In this document: positions 34,094 to 43,596 of the stretch, one piece after another
How the letters are laid out: each line of letters starts with the position of its first letter
How positions within the stretch are numbered: the first letter of the stretch is position 1
Origin: Comamonadaceae bacterium M7527
GTDB lineage: Bacteria > Pseudomonadota > Gammaproteobacteria > Burkholderiales > Burkholderiaceae_C
Length of the DNA stretch: 64,000 nt
Direction of reading: 5' to 3'
Assembly (NCBI GenBank): GCA_021044545.1
Contig: CP087990.1
Span: 1,364,001-1,428,000 of the forward strand
Notes under the pieces: model-generated
The model's database searches: none
Told to the model about the DNA's origin: nothing
Seen by the model: only the letters and a program-made list of their open reading frames with translations
Position numbers and translations under genes: made by a program

Positions 34094-35395
34094 ATGTCAC
34101 ACCGTTTGCCCCAAGGCTCACAACTGTCTTACCTGTCACAACGCGACAGCACATCGCCAGACAGTCCACTTGAGCTACACCTTGAGGGCGTTGCACTCAA
34201 CGCCTTGGCGCATGAGCATCAAACACCGCTATTTGTGTACTCCAAAGCGGCCATGCTAGAGGCCTTGGCCGCTTACAGCGTGGGCTTTGCTGGACGCGAC
34301 GCACGCATTTGCTACGCCATGAAAGCCAACTCCTCCCTGGCTGTGTTGCAATTGTTTGCGCAAATGGGCTGCGGCTTTGACATTGTGTCCGGCGGTGAAC
34401 TGGCACGCGCGCTCAAGGCCGGTGCAGACCCTGAAACAATCATCTTCTCAGGCGTTGGTAAGACCCGCGCAGAAATGGTGGAAGCATTGGGCGCGGGCAT
34501 TGGCTGCTTTAACGTGGAAAGCTTGGCTGAACTTGATGTACTGAATGAAGTGGCCTTGGGCATAGGGCAGCGTGCGCCCGTTAGCCTGCGCGTCAACCCC
34601 GACGTAGATCCCAAAACTCACCCCTATATTTCGACTGGCCTTAAAGGCAACAAGTTTGGCATTGGCCATGCAGATGTGGTGGCTGCCTATGAATACGCCG
34701 CCGCCTGCCCTGGTCTGCGCGTGGTAGGCATTGACTGTCATATTGGCTCACAAATTGTGGACACCGCGCCCTACCTGGATGCGGCCGACCGCATGCTAGA
34801 CCTTGTTCAAGCTGTTGAGGCCAAGGGCATACCCATTCAACACTTGGACTTTGGTGGCGGCTTGGGCATTGACTACGCAGGCGACTCACCACCCAAGGCC
34901 AGCGAGTTATGGGCGGCGTTGTTCCAGAAACTGGACGCACGTGGCTTTGGCGACAGAAAAATACTTATAGAGCCTGGTCGCAGCCTGGTTGGCAACGCTG
35001 GTGTGTGCCTAACGGAGGTGTTGTACCTCAAGCCCGGCGAGCAAAAAAACTTTTGCATAGTAGACGCTGCCATGAATGACCTGCCCCGCCCGGCGATGTA
35101 CCAAGCCTTCCACGAGATTGCACCTGTAGTCCCCAGGCTTGAAGCGACCACCACCATGGACGTGGTAGGGCCTGTGTGCGAAAGCGGTGACTGGTTAGGG
35201 CGGGATCGCGAGCTGTGTGTGCAAGCAGGCGATATATTGGCGGTGTTGTCAGCTGGTGCCTACTCCATGAGCATGGCCAGCAACTACAACACACGCAACC
35301 GCGCCGCTGAAATTTTGGTGGACGGTGAATCCGCCACTGTCATTCGAGAGCGTGAGCGCACACAAGACCAGTGGCGCAACGAACACCTGCTATGA
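34094..35395 (+). CDS. lysA: Diaminopimelate decarboxylase LysA
   Basis: PLP enzyme of alanine-racemase fold type III making lysine from meso-diaminopimelate. The PLP lysine is in ICYAMKANSSLAVL (about residue 77). FDIVSGGELARAL, GIDCHIGSQI, LDFGGGLGI and EPGRSLVGNAG are phosphate and substrate motifs. The active-site Cys is in VGPVCESGDWLG, and GAYSMSMASNYN lies near the end. Length is 433 residues. Its stop overlaps the convergent msrQ stop by 6 bp. Confidence 0.96.
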   Translation: MSHRLPQGSQLSYLSQRDSTSPDSPLELHLEGVALNALAHEHQTPLFVYSKAAMLEALAAYSVGFAGRDARICYAMKANSSLAVLQLFAQMGCGFDIVSGGELARALKAGADPETIIFSGVGKTRAEMVEALGAGIGCFNVESLAELDVLNEVALGIGQRAPVSLRVNPDVDPKTHPYISTGLKGNKFGIGHADVVAAYEYAAACPGLRVVGIDCHIGSQIVDTAPYLDAADRMLDLVQAVEAKGIPIQHLDFGGGLGIDYAGDSPPKASELWAALFQKLDARGFGDRKILIEPGRSLVGNAGVCLTEVLYLKPGEQKNFCIVDAAMNDLPRPAMYQAFHEIAPVVPRLEATTTMDVVGPVCESGDWLGRDRELCVQAGDILAVLSAGAYSMSMASNYNTRNRAAEILVDGESATVIRERERTQDQWRNEHLL

Positions 35396-36028
35396 CTGCA
35401 AGGCTGACCTGAGTACGAGCTTGGGCAGCAAGCGACTGATCAACAACGCGGCCAGTATGCCGCCATAAAGCCACACCTCGGCAAAGTCTTGCTTGCCGCT
35501 GCGCATCCAGAAAAAATGCAGCACCGCCAAGCCCGCTACAAGGTAAACCGTCTTGTGCAAACGCTGCCAGCGCTTGCCACCCATGCGTTTAACAACAGCC
35601 CTGGGCGAAGTCGCAGTCAAGGTCAACAGCAGCAACCAAGCCGCCGCACCCACCGTGATAAATGGGCGCTCATACACGTCGGTCAAGATGCTTACTACAT
35701 CAAACCCCATGTCCAGCAAGCTGTAGCTGAGCAAATGAACCGTGACATAGAAAAACACAAACAATCCCAGCAAGCGGCGCAGCGTCAGCACAGAAGGCGC
35801 ATGTAGTGCACGACGCAGCGGCGTCAACGCCAACACCACACACAACATACGCAAGGCCCATTCGCCCGTGCTGCGAATCAAAGCCTCGCCGGGGTTAACG
35901 CCCAACTCGTTATTGAGCAAAGCCCAGACCAAGTAGGCCATAGGGGCCAATGCTGCCAACCACACCGCGGGCTTAACCCACACGGGCAGGCGAAGTCGCC
36001 AACTGACTTGCCCGGTAACGCCGACCAT
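35390..36028 (-). CDS. msrQ: Heme-binding membrane subunit MsrQ of methionine sulfoxide reductase
   Basis: Six-helix b-type heme protein that passes electrons to periplasmic MsrP. 212 residues with several hydrophobic helices. Likely heme ligand His residues occur in LLGLFVFFYVTVHLLSYSLL and RWQRLHKTVYLVAGLAVLHF. It starts at the last base of the msrP stop (TAATG-type overlap at 36028), so the pair is coupled. Convergent with lysA. Confidence 0.92.
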   Translation of the reverse strand: MVGVTGQVSWRLRLPVWVKPAVWLAALAPMAYLVWALLNNELGVNPGEALIRSTGEWALRMLCVVLALTPLRRALHAPSVLTLRRLLGLFVFFYVTVHLLSYSLLDMGFDVVSILTDVYERPFITVGAAAWLLLLTLTATSPRAVVKRMGGKRWQRLHKTVYLVAGLAVLHFFWMRSGKQDFAEVWLYGGILAALLISRLLPKLVLRSALQS

Positions 36029-37023
36029 TAGAAGTACCGCGTAAGATCCATGCCTGCGTACAAGCCAGCCACTTGGTCTGTGTAGCCGTTGAACATTTGA
36101 GTGCGTAATCGCTTGGCAAACAAACCACCATCGCCTAAACGACGCTCAGTTGCCTGACTCCAGCGCGGGTGGTTTACACCCGGATTAACGTTGGAGTAAA
36201 AGCCATACTCGGACGGTGCGGCCTCGTTCCAAGCGGTTGCAGGCTGCTTCTCGGTCAGGCGTATGGTCACTATGGATTTGGCGCTCTTAAAACCGTACTT
36301 CCAAGGCACCATCACACGCACGGGTGCGCCACTTTGGTTGGGCAATGTTTTGCCATACATGCCCATTGTGAGCATGCTGAGTGGGTGCATGGCCTCGTCT
36401 ATACGCAGGCCTTCAGAGTAAGGCCAGTCCAGGCCACCGTATCGCAGGCCAGGCATGGTTTTAGGGTCTGCCAGCGTTAGAAACTGCACGTATTTCGCGC
36501 TACCCAGAGGCTGCACCTGATCTAACAATTTGGACAATGAATAGCCCAGCCACGGTATCACCATGGACCAGCCCTCAACGCAGCGCAAACGGTAGATGCG
36601 CTCTTCCATGGGCGCGAGCTGCAGCAAATCGTCCATGTCAAAGGTACGCGGCTTGCCCACCAGGCCCTCAACCTTAACCGTCCACAGCCTGGTGACCAAC
36701 GTGTGTGCATTCTCGTAAGGGTCTGACTTGTCTGTGCCAAACTCATAAAAGTTGTTGTATGTGGTGGCGTCTTTCCACGGGGCAACGTTGTCGGTCGCAC
36801 GGGCGCCGGCCACCGTTGAAGGTGTGGACGCCAAGTCCTTGATAGCTTGCACCTGGGGACTGCGGGTTTGCGCGAATGCCTTGTTGGCGCCAGCAGCCAA
36901 GCCTGTAGCGCCAAGCCCGGCCAACGCCAGCAACTGGCGGCGCTGTAGGTAGGCAGACTCGGAGGTAACGGCGCGCTCTAACGCCGCCCCCGACCACACT
37001 TGACTATTTTGACGACGCAGCAT
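36028..37023 (-). CDS. msrP: Protein-methionine-sulfoxide reductase catalytic subunit MsrP (YedY)
   Basis: Periplasmic molybdopterin enzyme that repairs oxidised methionines in envelope proteins. A Tat signal is present (QRRQLLALAGLGATG, about residues 27-41, ending AFAQ). The molybdenum-ligating cysteine is in LRCVEGWSMVIPW (about residue 154). GLDWPYSEGLRIDEAMHPL and PVRMVMPWKYGFKS-like sequence complete the sulfite-oxidase fold. 331 residues, normal. It depends on TatABC (encoded in this window) and on MsrQ. Confidence 0.95.
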   Translation of the reverse strand: MLRRQNSQVWSGAALERAVTSESAYLQRRQLLALAGLGATGLAAGANKAFAQTRSPQVQAIKDLASTPSTVAGARATDNVAPWKDATTYNNFYEFGTDKSDPYENAHTLVTRLWTVKVEGLVGKPRTFDMDDLLQLAPMEERIYRLRCVEGWSMVIPWLGYSLSKLLDQVQPLGSAKYVQFLTLADPKTMPGLRYGGLDWPYSEGLRIDEAMHPLSMLTMGMYGKTLPNQSGAPVRVMVPWKYGFKSAKSIVTIRLTEKQPATAWNEAAPSEYGFYSNVNPGVNHPRWSQATERRLGDGGLFAKRLRTQMFNGYTDQVAGLYAGMDLTRYF

Positions 37024-37163
37024 GCCTGGCTCCTAGCAACTCAATAAATCGCCAGCCACTGGGCCGGCGTGGTGATAACCTTATTTGCAGCCGGGGCGCG
37101 CTGGGCTACACCCACCTGGATAAAGCCCCAAAGAAACGCTACAGGTTCAGAAGGCGCCCTGTT

Positions 37164-38522
37164 TTATAGCTCGCCGTAGCTGTGCAAGCCTGACAAAAAC
37201 ATATTCACGCCCAAAAATGCAAACGTGGTGATGGCCAAGCCCACCAACGCCCACCAGGACGCCACTGTGCCACGTAGACCTTTCATCATGCGCATGTGCA
37301 ACCAAGCGGCGTAATTGAGCCACACGATCAATGCCCAAGTCTCTTTAGGGTCCCAGCTCCAGTAGCCACCCCAAGCCTCGGCAGCCCATAAAGCACCCAA
37401 AACGGTGGCAATGGTGAAGAAGGCAAAGCCAACCGCAATGGCTTTGTACATCACGTCGTCCAGCACTTCCAGGCTGGGCAGACGCGCTGCAATGCGTTTA
37501 CGGCCAAACAAAATGCCAGCAACCATGAGCGCTGAGATGCCGGTGTACACCACCCAGTAACCAGTGCCGCCATCCTGCGTAGATTGCCTGAAGACAATGG
37601 GCTCAAAACACAACACCACGCCCAACACCCATAGCGGCGTGAGTTTGAGCCAGTTGGTCTCGTTGGCCTGTTGCTTGATCAGGTAGGCAAACGCCACCAT
37701 GGCGGCAATGGCAAAGGTGCCATAGCCCACAAAGTTGGCTGGAACATGTACCTTCATCCACCAGCTTTGCAACGCAGGCACCAGCGGCTGAATGGTTTGC
37801 GCCTCACGAATGAGTGTGTACCACAGCAAAAATGCTACGCCAGCGCTGACCACCAACATGACAAACGCACCCATGGAGCGGGTTTTGTAATGTGACTCGT
37901 AGTACAGGTAGAACATGGCTGTCATCCAGCAAAACAGCACAAACACTTCGTACAAGTTACTCACTGGAATGTGACCAATGTCCGGACCCATTTGGTGTCC
38001 CTCGTACCAACGTACCAAGGTCCCCACCAAAGCCAGAATGACGGCGCTCCAGGCCAGGCGCGAGCCCAATAGCTCCATGGCGTCGGCTGACTTGGACAGC
38101 ATCATGCCCAGCCAGTAAAAGGCCGTGCTCATGAAAAACAGCACACACATCCACAAGATGGCTGACTGGCTGGACAGGAAATATTTCAACAAAAATACCT
38201 GCTCGGCTTTGGCCAGATCGGCACCTTCGGGTGTCTGGTAAAGCCATATGGCTAACAACGCCAAGCCGCCAGCGCCCAACATGGTGTTGGCCGCAGGTCG
38301 CCAAAACCAGCCCAGTGCAATGGCTGCAGGCATGGCGCCCCACAAAATAGCTTGCTCATAGCCGTCCATGGCGCCTTGGTACCGAAAGGAGGCCACCACG
38401 GTGGCCACCAGCAACAAGGCGGCAAAGACCCAGTCTGCCAGTGAGCGGCGCTGCATAAAGCTGGGCTCGTCTAGCTGCATTGCTGCTTGCGGGTTAGATG
38501 TATGTGGAGTGATGGCTGTCAT
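37164..38522 (-). CDS. ccsB: System II cytochrome c biogenesis protein CcsB/CcsA-type (heme handling)
   Basis: Multi-pass membrane protein carrying the tryptophan-rich WWD-type motif GGYWSWDPKETWALIVWL near the C-terminus, the heme-presenting loop of the HHP family. 452 residues with about eight helices and conserved histidines in the flanking loops. It forms the cytochrome c synthetase with ResB and overlaps it by ATGA. Proteobacterial databases call this gene ccsB, ccsA or resC; ccsB is used here for the WWD protein. Confidence 0.92.
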   Translation of the reverse strand: MTAITPHTSNPQAAMQLDEPSFMQRRSLADWVFAALLLVATVVASFRYQGAMDGYEQAILWGAMPAAIALGWFWRPAANTMLGAGGLALLAIWLYQTPEGADLAKAEQVFLLKYFLSSQSAILWMCVLFFMSTAFYWLGMMLSKSADAMELLGSRLAWSAVILALVGTLVRWYEGHQMGPDIGHIPVSNLYEVFVLFCWMTAMFYLYYESHYKTRSMGAFVMLVVSAGVAFLLWYTLIREAQTIQPLVPALQSWWMKVHVPANFVGYGTFAIAAMVAFAYLIKQQANETNWLKLTPLWVLGVVLCFEPIVFRQSTQDGGTGYWVVYTGISALMVAGILFGRKRIAARLPSLEVLDDVMYKAIAVGFAFFTIATVLGALWAAEAWGGYWSWDPKETWALIVWLNYAAWLHMRMMKGLRGTVASWWALVGLAITTFAFLGVNMFLSGLHSYGEL

Positions 38523-40690
38523 GGTGCTACCTGTATCAGTCGTTGTTTCAATTGGTCAAACTCGTTGTCGCCGTCCATGGTCTTGCGGTTGGCCGACAAG
38601 GCCATCTGGGCTTGAGTGCTGCCGTCAGCATTTGGCGACAGCCACACCCAGATGCGGCGCTCACGCACGTACAACATGGCAAAAACGCCAATGATCAAGA
38701 ACAAGCAGCCCAAATACACAACGGTTTTACCCGGTGCTCTGGCCACTTGGAAAACGCTGGCTTGTACGTGATCAAAGTCATCCATGGCAAAAACCATAGG
38801 TGCAGGATAAAAGAACGAGTCACTTAATGCCAGCACGGCCTGGCTTAAAAATGTCTGGCTGGTGTCGTTGCGCGGGAGTGGCTCTAGGTTGGCTTGCTCG
38901 CGACTGACTTGCACCAACTCGAACAACACGGCGTTTAGCAGACTCACCATGGCGTCACTGGTGTTTTCACGCTCTGCCGCAGGCACGGCCTGCTCCAGGA
39001 AGTACGACATGGCGGTCAAGCCGCCTACCCTCAACGGCTCACCGTTTAGACCCACGCCGGGACTGGGCGCGGACTGCAAAAATGAATCTGTACCCGAGAA
39101 CAAGCCAAGCATGCGCGTGGCAGACACGCGCAAGGCCTCGCGCTCTTGGGCACTGCGCCCCAGCGCTGCATCTTGCATGTAGCGGTTCACCGCCAACTCT
39201 CTGAGCTTGGCGTCTGCCAGTGCGGCGCGCAAAGCTATAAAACCAGCCGCGCTGTCGGTGTCGTCCACTGGCACGCGCAGGTAACGAAAGGGCTCTGCGG
39301 GTGAATCGCGTACGCCCCACAGATAAACGCGTTGGTCACCCACGTCCACGGGCAGCATGTAGTTGTTGAATTCACGCGCTTGACCAGCGCCGTCACGCAG
39401 CTTGTAACCAAAGCTGGGGCCTACATTGCGCAGTACTTCATCCCGCGTGGTTTTGGTACCTGAGCCCAGGTGGTCTTTCAGGCGGCTGCCCAAGTCAACG
39501 GCGCGCACATCAGTGCCGCCATTTGCACCGGCGTCACGCCCGGTCACCACTGCAGACATGTTCTCTACGTTGATCACACGCAAGCCTGTGTACTCAAGGC
39601 TTAGTTGCTCATCACCACGGCTCAAATTGGTGTTGCTACCAATAACGCCTTCAACCTTGAAAGGCGCCACAACAGAACCCAGCGGATAGGCTTTGGCGCG
39701 AATGGTAGAGCCGCCGTCATCAAAACTAGACTGGTAAATTTGCACGCCACGGTGACTGACCGGGTGGTTGACCTCTACACGGTGCTCGCTAACCTCGCCG
39801 GTGGCCTTGTCGTGAATGGCAATGTCGCTGGCAAACAGCTTGGGCATGCCCGTGCTGTAGTACTCGACAATAAACTTTTTAAGCTCTACAGAAAAAGGCA
39901 GGTCTTGCAGCACCACGCCGTCAGACTGACTCAAAATCGCCGTACTGGCTTGCGTACCCTCTGTTACCAACAGGTTACCGCGGTAGGTCGGGTTACTGGG
40001 CGATAAACGGTGCTGCGCCGGTACGTCCGCAATCATGCCGCCACCATCAAACACCGTTTTGTCGCCCCACCACATTTGAGCGCGCACCACCATGTCGCCA
40101 TCAAACAGGGCGCCCACACAAATCAGCACAATGGCGCTGTGTGCCGCCAGATAGCCCAGCTTGTTGGCGGCACCTTTTTTGGCAGCCACCATCACACCCA
40201 AGCCATTGGGCGTTTCGCGGTCTTGGGTTTTAACTTTCCAGCCCGCGCGACTGAGTTGGCCCTGAATGCGCGCCGAGGCATCTGGCAATGACTCAGACAA
40301 GGTGTTCTCACCCTTGTGACCGAACGCCTTCAAGCTTTGGCTGCGTATACCCTCTTTGAACTGACGCATATCAGCCAAAATTTTGGGCGTATTGCGTGTG
40401 ATGCACAACGAGGTGCTGACCACCAAAAAAGCCAAAATCAGCAAGAACCACCAGGCGCTGTAAACGGTGTACAGCGACAACTTGTCGAACACATCCGCCC
40501 AAAACGGGCCGAACTGGTTGACGTAATTGTTGTAGGGCTCTGCCTGCTTGAGCACCGTGCCAATCACCGAGGCAATACAGATGACTGTGAGCAGCGAAAT
40601 CGCGAAACGCATGGATGACAACAACTCAGAGGTGTTGCGCAACCAAACGCTGCTGGTCTTGATTTGAATGCCTTCGGTACTAACGGTCAT
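38519..40690 (-). CDS. resB: Cytochrome c biogenesis protein ResB (Ccs1)
   Basis: Partner of the WWD protein in System II cytochrome c maturation; 723 residues. Three helices lie near the N-terminus (FAISLLTVICIASVIGTVLKQ opening; FLLILAFLVVSTSLCITRN). A large periplasmic domain carries NHPVSHRGVQIYQSSFDDGG, and a last helix sits near the C-terminus (VVYLGCLFLIIGVFAMLYVRERR). The signatures PYNNYVNQFGPFW and VSTSLCITRNTP are typical. It starts downstream of a strong terminator, so probably has its own promoter. Confidence 0.93.
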   Translation of the reverse strand: MTVSTEGIQIKTSSVWLRNTSELLSSMRFAISLLTVICIASVIGTVLKQAEPYNNYVNQFGPFWADVFDKLSLYTVYSAWWFLLILAFLVVSTSLCITRNTPKILADMRQFKEGIRSQSLKAFGHKGENTLSESLPDASARIQGQLSRAGWKVKTQDRETPNGLGVMVAAKKGAANKLGYLAAHSAIVLICVGALFDGDMVVRAQMWWGDKTVFDGGGMIADVPAQHRLSPSNPTYRGNLLVTEGTQASTAILSQSDGVVLQDLPFSVELKKFIVEYYSTGMPKLFASDIAIHDKATGEVSEHRVEVNHPVSHRGVQIYQSSFDDGGSTIRAKAYPLGSVVAPFKVEGVIGSNTNLSRGDEQLSLEYTGLRVINVENMSAVVTGRDAGANGGTDVRAVDLGSRLKDHLGSGTKTTRDEVLRNVGPSFGYKLRDGAGQAREFNNYMLPVDVGDQRVYLWGVRDSPAEPFRYLRVPVDDTDSAAGFIALRAALADAKLRELAVNRYMQDAALGRSAQEREALRVSATRMLGLFSGTDSFLQSAPSPGVGLNGEPLRVGGLTAMSYFLEQAVPAAERENTSDAMVSLLNAVLFELVQVSREQANLEPLPRNDTSQTFLSQAVLALSDSFFYPAPMVFAMDDFDHVQASVFQVARAPGKTVVYLGCLFLIIGVFAMLYVRERRIWVWLSPNADGSTQAQMALSANRKTMDGDNEFDQLKQRLIQVAP

Positions 40691-40751
40691 GCGCGGTGCT
40701 GGCCTAAATAGAGGTATGCGTTGTTGTCACCACGTGCTGGGCACGCAGTCA

Positions 40752-40797
40752 TAAAAAAAGGCGGCCTTCAGTGGATGCCATCCAAGAAGTCCGCCTC
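40752..40797 (-). terminator. Rho-independent terminator after the cytochrome c4 gene
   Basis: On the minus strand AGGCGGACTTC (40786-40796) pairs with GAAGGCCGCCT (40759-40769), 11 bp with one mismatch, followed directly by seven T (to 40753). The 16-base loop contains its own small GGATG-GC-ATCC hairpin. It ends the cytochrome c transcript about 115 bp after its stop and isolates resB-ccsB. The rest of the 220-bp gap shows nothing clear. Confidence 0.85.
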
Positions 40798-40910
40798 GGT
40801 GAGAGTGCTAGTCTACGCGGTTGGTTCCCGCATTGTGCCGTGAAATATGCCTATCAACTTATATAACCAGCATTTCTGGGGTTTTAAGCACCAGCACCTA
40901 GCCGTTGCCT

Positions 40911-41549
40911 CTAGCGCAGGCCTGCAATGTAGTCAGACACCGCCTTGATTTCACGGTCGTTCATGCGTGAGGCCACACCCGTCATGGCCGCATTATTGGC
41001 GCGGCTTGAATCGCGGAACATACGCAGCTGTGAAGCGGTGTAGTCGGCGTGCTGGCCACTCAAACGGGGGTATTGCGAAGGAATACCCGCACCGTTAGGA
41101 CTGTGGCAACCCGCACAGGCCGGCACCTGGCGCTCGGCAATGCCGCCGCGGTAGATACGCTCACCCAAGACAACCAGGTCTTTTTCTGTGGCAGCGCCTG
41201 GCTTGCCTTCTTGATCTGCCAACCAGTAGGCAATATTGCGCATGTCGTCATCTGACAAGCCAGCAGCAAAGCCGGCCATGATGGCGTTGGCACGCTTGCC
41301 AGACTTGAATTCTTGCAACTGCTTGACCAGGTACTCAGGGTGTTGCTGAGCCAGCTTGGGGTTGGCAGGTGTCGTTGAGTTACCGTCAGCGGCGTGGCAA
41401 GCCACACACATCTGGCTGTAAATAGCGGCGCCCTTGGCCAAATCTGGTTTGACCGCCTTGGGTGCTGGCTCAGCAGCAAATGCGCCGCTGGATGTCAAAA
41501 CGGCAAAGCTGAGCGCGGCAGCGCGAAACGTAGAGGCAAACAATTTCAT
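40911..41549 (-). CDS. Diheme cytochrome c4
   Basis: Periplasmic electron carrier with two heme-binding sites, CVACH (about residue 49) and CAGCH (about 150), in two homologous halves. Sec signal: MKLFASTFRAAALSFAVL with cleavage near AFAA. Axial methionines are likely in ANAIMAGFA and NNAAMTGVA. About 212 residues, normal for c4-type cytochromes feeding cbb3 or other oxidases. It sits beside resB-ccsB, which would attach its hemes, and is divergent from engB. Confidence 0.92.
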   Translation of the reverse strand: MKLFASTFRAAALSFAVLTSSGAFAAEPAPKAVKPDLAKGAAIYSQMCVACHAADGNSTTPANPKLAQQHPEYLVKQLQEFKSGKRANAIMAGFAAGLSDDDMRNIAYWLADQEGKPGAATEKDLVVLGERIYRGGIAERQVPACAGCHSPNGAGIPSQYPRLSGQHADYTASQLRMFRDSSRANNAAMTGVASRMNDREIKAVSDYIAGLR

Positions 41550-41688
41550 GTCTTGAATCATGGCTGTGACACACATGGCTGCGAAAGGTTGTACAAAGTG
41601 GACTTGCCTGGCGATTTGCCAAACACAGTACGCCCACAGTAACTCATCATTTTACAATGACTATTCAGGCTCGCCGGGGTTTCCCCCA

Positions 41689-42483
41689 ATGAGCGACCAA
41701 ATTGGACCTACTTTGACTGCTTCCACGCCTACTAACCCACCCGCAGATGCGCCCCTGGCCGACCAAGGCATCAGCGCACAAGACGCGATGGCATGGCTGC
41801 ACACAGCCCGTTTTTTAACCGAAGCACCACAGCTGCAACACTTGCCAGCGCTGGACGTGCCAGAGATAGCCTTTGTAGGCCGGTCAAACGCGGGTAAATC
41901 CACCTGTATCAACACGCTGACTCAAACACGGCGCATGGCTTTTGCTTCTAAAACGCCAGGACGCACACAGAGTATCAACCTGTTTGCGCTGGGCAAACAC
42001 GGCGAAACCGACGCCGTACTGGCAGACCTGCCCGGCTACGGCTACGCGGCAGTACCCAAAGAGGCCAAGTTGCGCTGGCAGCGCGTGATGGCCAACTACC
42101 TCATCAGCCGGCCCAACCTGCGCGGTGTGGTGATGTTGTGCGATCCGCGCCGAGGCCTCACAGAACTAGACGAAATCTTGCTGGACGTGATTCGCCCTCG
42201 CGTAGAACTGGGTCTGGACTTTTTGGTGTTACTCACCAAGTCAGACAAGCTCACAAGGGTAGAGGCCAACAAGGCCTTGTCGATTGCGCGACTGCAAACA
42301 GGCGGCGGCTCACTGAAATTGTTTTCATCGCTAAAAAAACAAGGTGTGACGGAAGTGGCGCAATTGCTTCATGGCTGGGCACACGACGACAGCTGGACTG
42401 GCAACGGCGTGCAGACCAGCGCCCAGTCGTCTAGCGAACAAGGCAACGCAGACTTGGATGAAGACAAGGATTTGGACGCCTAG
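41689..42483 (+). CDS. engB: Ribosome biogenesis GTP-binding protein EngB (YsxC/YihA)
   Basis: Essential GTPase in 50S assembly. G1 is VGRSNAGKST (about residue 65), G2 KTPGRTQSINLF, G3 DLPGYGYA, and G4 LTKSDKL. The ATG at 41689-41691 (MSDQIGPTL) gives 264 residues; an in-frame start 43 codons upstream lies in sequence without conservation. An acidic tail (NADLDEDKDLDA) extends past the usual end. Divergent from cytochrome c4, the common order in Burkholderiales. Confidence 0.94.
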   Translation: MSDQIGPTLTASTPTNPPADAPLADQGISAQDAMAWLHTARFLTEAPQLQHLPALDVPEIAFVGRSNAGKSTCINTLTQTRRMAFASKTPGRTQSINLFALGKHGETDAVLADLPGYGYAAVPKEAKLRWQRVMANYLISRPNLRGVVMLCDPRRGLTELDEILLDVIRPRVELGLDFLVLLTKSDKLTRVEANKALSIARLQTGGGSLKLFSSLKKQGVTEVAQLLHGWAHDDSWTGNGVQTSAQSSSEQGNADLDEDKDLDA

Positions 42484-42551
42484 CAGGCTGCGCACCTGTT
42501 GACAGCGCAAGGTGTGCAACGCCCACAGCTCAACACAACAGGGAAAACCAC

Positions 42552-43481
42552 ATGGCATACACCGCGCAACTGCAACATCAACGCGTTGGCCTCGGCAACG
42601 GCACCCACTTGCAGGTACGCGTGTGCCAACCACCACAGACCAGCAGTGCAGGCGTGTTGATGTTTGTGCACGGCTTTCCTGAGGCCGCCTTCGTGTGGGA
42701 TGGTTTGCTGGCGCACTTTTCAAATCCAGCCAACGGCGGCTACACCTGCGTGGCACCCAATTTGCGCGGTTTTGCCGAGTCTGATTCGCCTGCAGACGTG
42801 AACGCCTACAAGCCCAAACACTTGGTAGACGACCTGGCATGCTTGGCTGCGCACTACAGCGCCAACAAACCCTTGCGGGCCCTGATAGCGCACGACTGGG
42901 GCGGCGCTGTGGCTTGGAACTTAGCCGCCACCCAACCAGCGCTGATGCAGCGCTTGATGATCATCAATGCACCGCACCCTGCCACATTTTTGCGAGAGTT
43001 GCGCACCAGCCCTGCCCAGCAAGCCGCCAGCTTGTACATGAACTACCTGGCACGCCCAGACGCCGAAGAACTCTTGAGCGCCAACGACTTTGCCAAGCTG
43101 TGGCCATTTTTCAACAATCAACAAGGGCGTGCACCTGCTTGGTTGAGCGACACAGTCAAAGATCAGTACCGCGCGGTATGGCAGCAAGGCTTGACAGGCG
43201 GGTGCAACTACTACCGGGCCTCGCCGCTTAGACCATCAACCAATGCGCATGATGCCGTTAACAGCTTGAGCATCCCGGACCAGCTGACCCAGGTGAACAT
43301 ACCCACCACCGTACTGTGGGGCCTGCAAGACTACGCTTTGCTGCCAGGCTTGCTGCAAGGCTTGGACCAGCATGTTCCAAAGCTCAAGCTGCAAACCGTG
43401 AGCAACGCCACTCATTGGTTGATACACGAGCAGCCCCAATTGGTCATAGACAACTTATCGCGAATGTTGCGCCAGTCCTGA
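42552..43481 (+). CDS. Alpha/beta hydrolase, epoxide-hydrolase-like
   Basis: Alpha/beta-hydrolase fold, 309 residues. Oxyanion motif: FVHGFPEAAFVWDGL. Nucleophile elbow: IAHDWGGAVAW, with Asp rather than Ser, as in epoxide hydrolases and haloalkane dehalogenases. NAPHPATFLREL is frequent in soluble epoxide hydrolases; the catalytic His is in NATHWLIHEQP near the C-terminus and the acid probably in LWGLQDYALLPG. Epoxide hydrolase is the better guess, but the substrate cannot be read. No signal peptide. It follows engB by 68 bp on the same strand. Confidence 0.85.
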   Translation: MAYTAQLQHQRVGLGNGTHLQVRVCQPPQTSSAGVLMFVHGFPEAAFVWDGLLAHFSNPANGGYTCVAPNLRGFAESDSPADVNAYKPKHLVDDLACLAAHYSANKPLRALIAHDWGGAVAWNLAATQPALMQRLMIINAPHPATFLRELRTSPAQQAASLYMNYLARPDAEELLSANDFAKLWPFFNNQQGRAPAWLSDTVKDQYRAVWQQGLTGGCNYYRASPLRPSTNAHDAVNSLSIPDQLTQVNIPTTVLWGLQDYALLPGLLQGLDQHVPKLKLQTVSNATHWLIHEQPQLVIDNLSRMLRQS

Positions 43482-43569
43482 ACGGCGCTTAACTCAAAGC
43501 CCCTAACCTTGGCGCGCTTGGCTGCTGAACAGTCATGCGGCAGCAGTCCCACATCACAACAACCACCCC

Positions 43570-43593
43570 AACTTCGGCAGCAAGCCGAAAGTT
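43570..43593. terminator. Possible bidirectional hairpin between converging genes
   Basis: AACTTCGGC and GCCGAAAGTT around a 5-base loop form a stem with one bulge. It lies between the converging hydrolase and acyltransferase genes. No long T-run on either side, so terminator function is only plausible. Confidence 0.4.
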
Positions 43594-43596
43594 GCT

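Noticed and set aside
41657..41692. An 11-codon reading frame overlapping the engB start by ATGA, as if a coupled leader peptide.
   Set aside because: No ribosome-binding site, no amino-acid bias suggestive of attenuation, and short overlapping frames are expected by chance.
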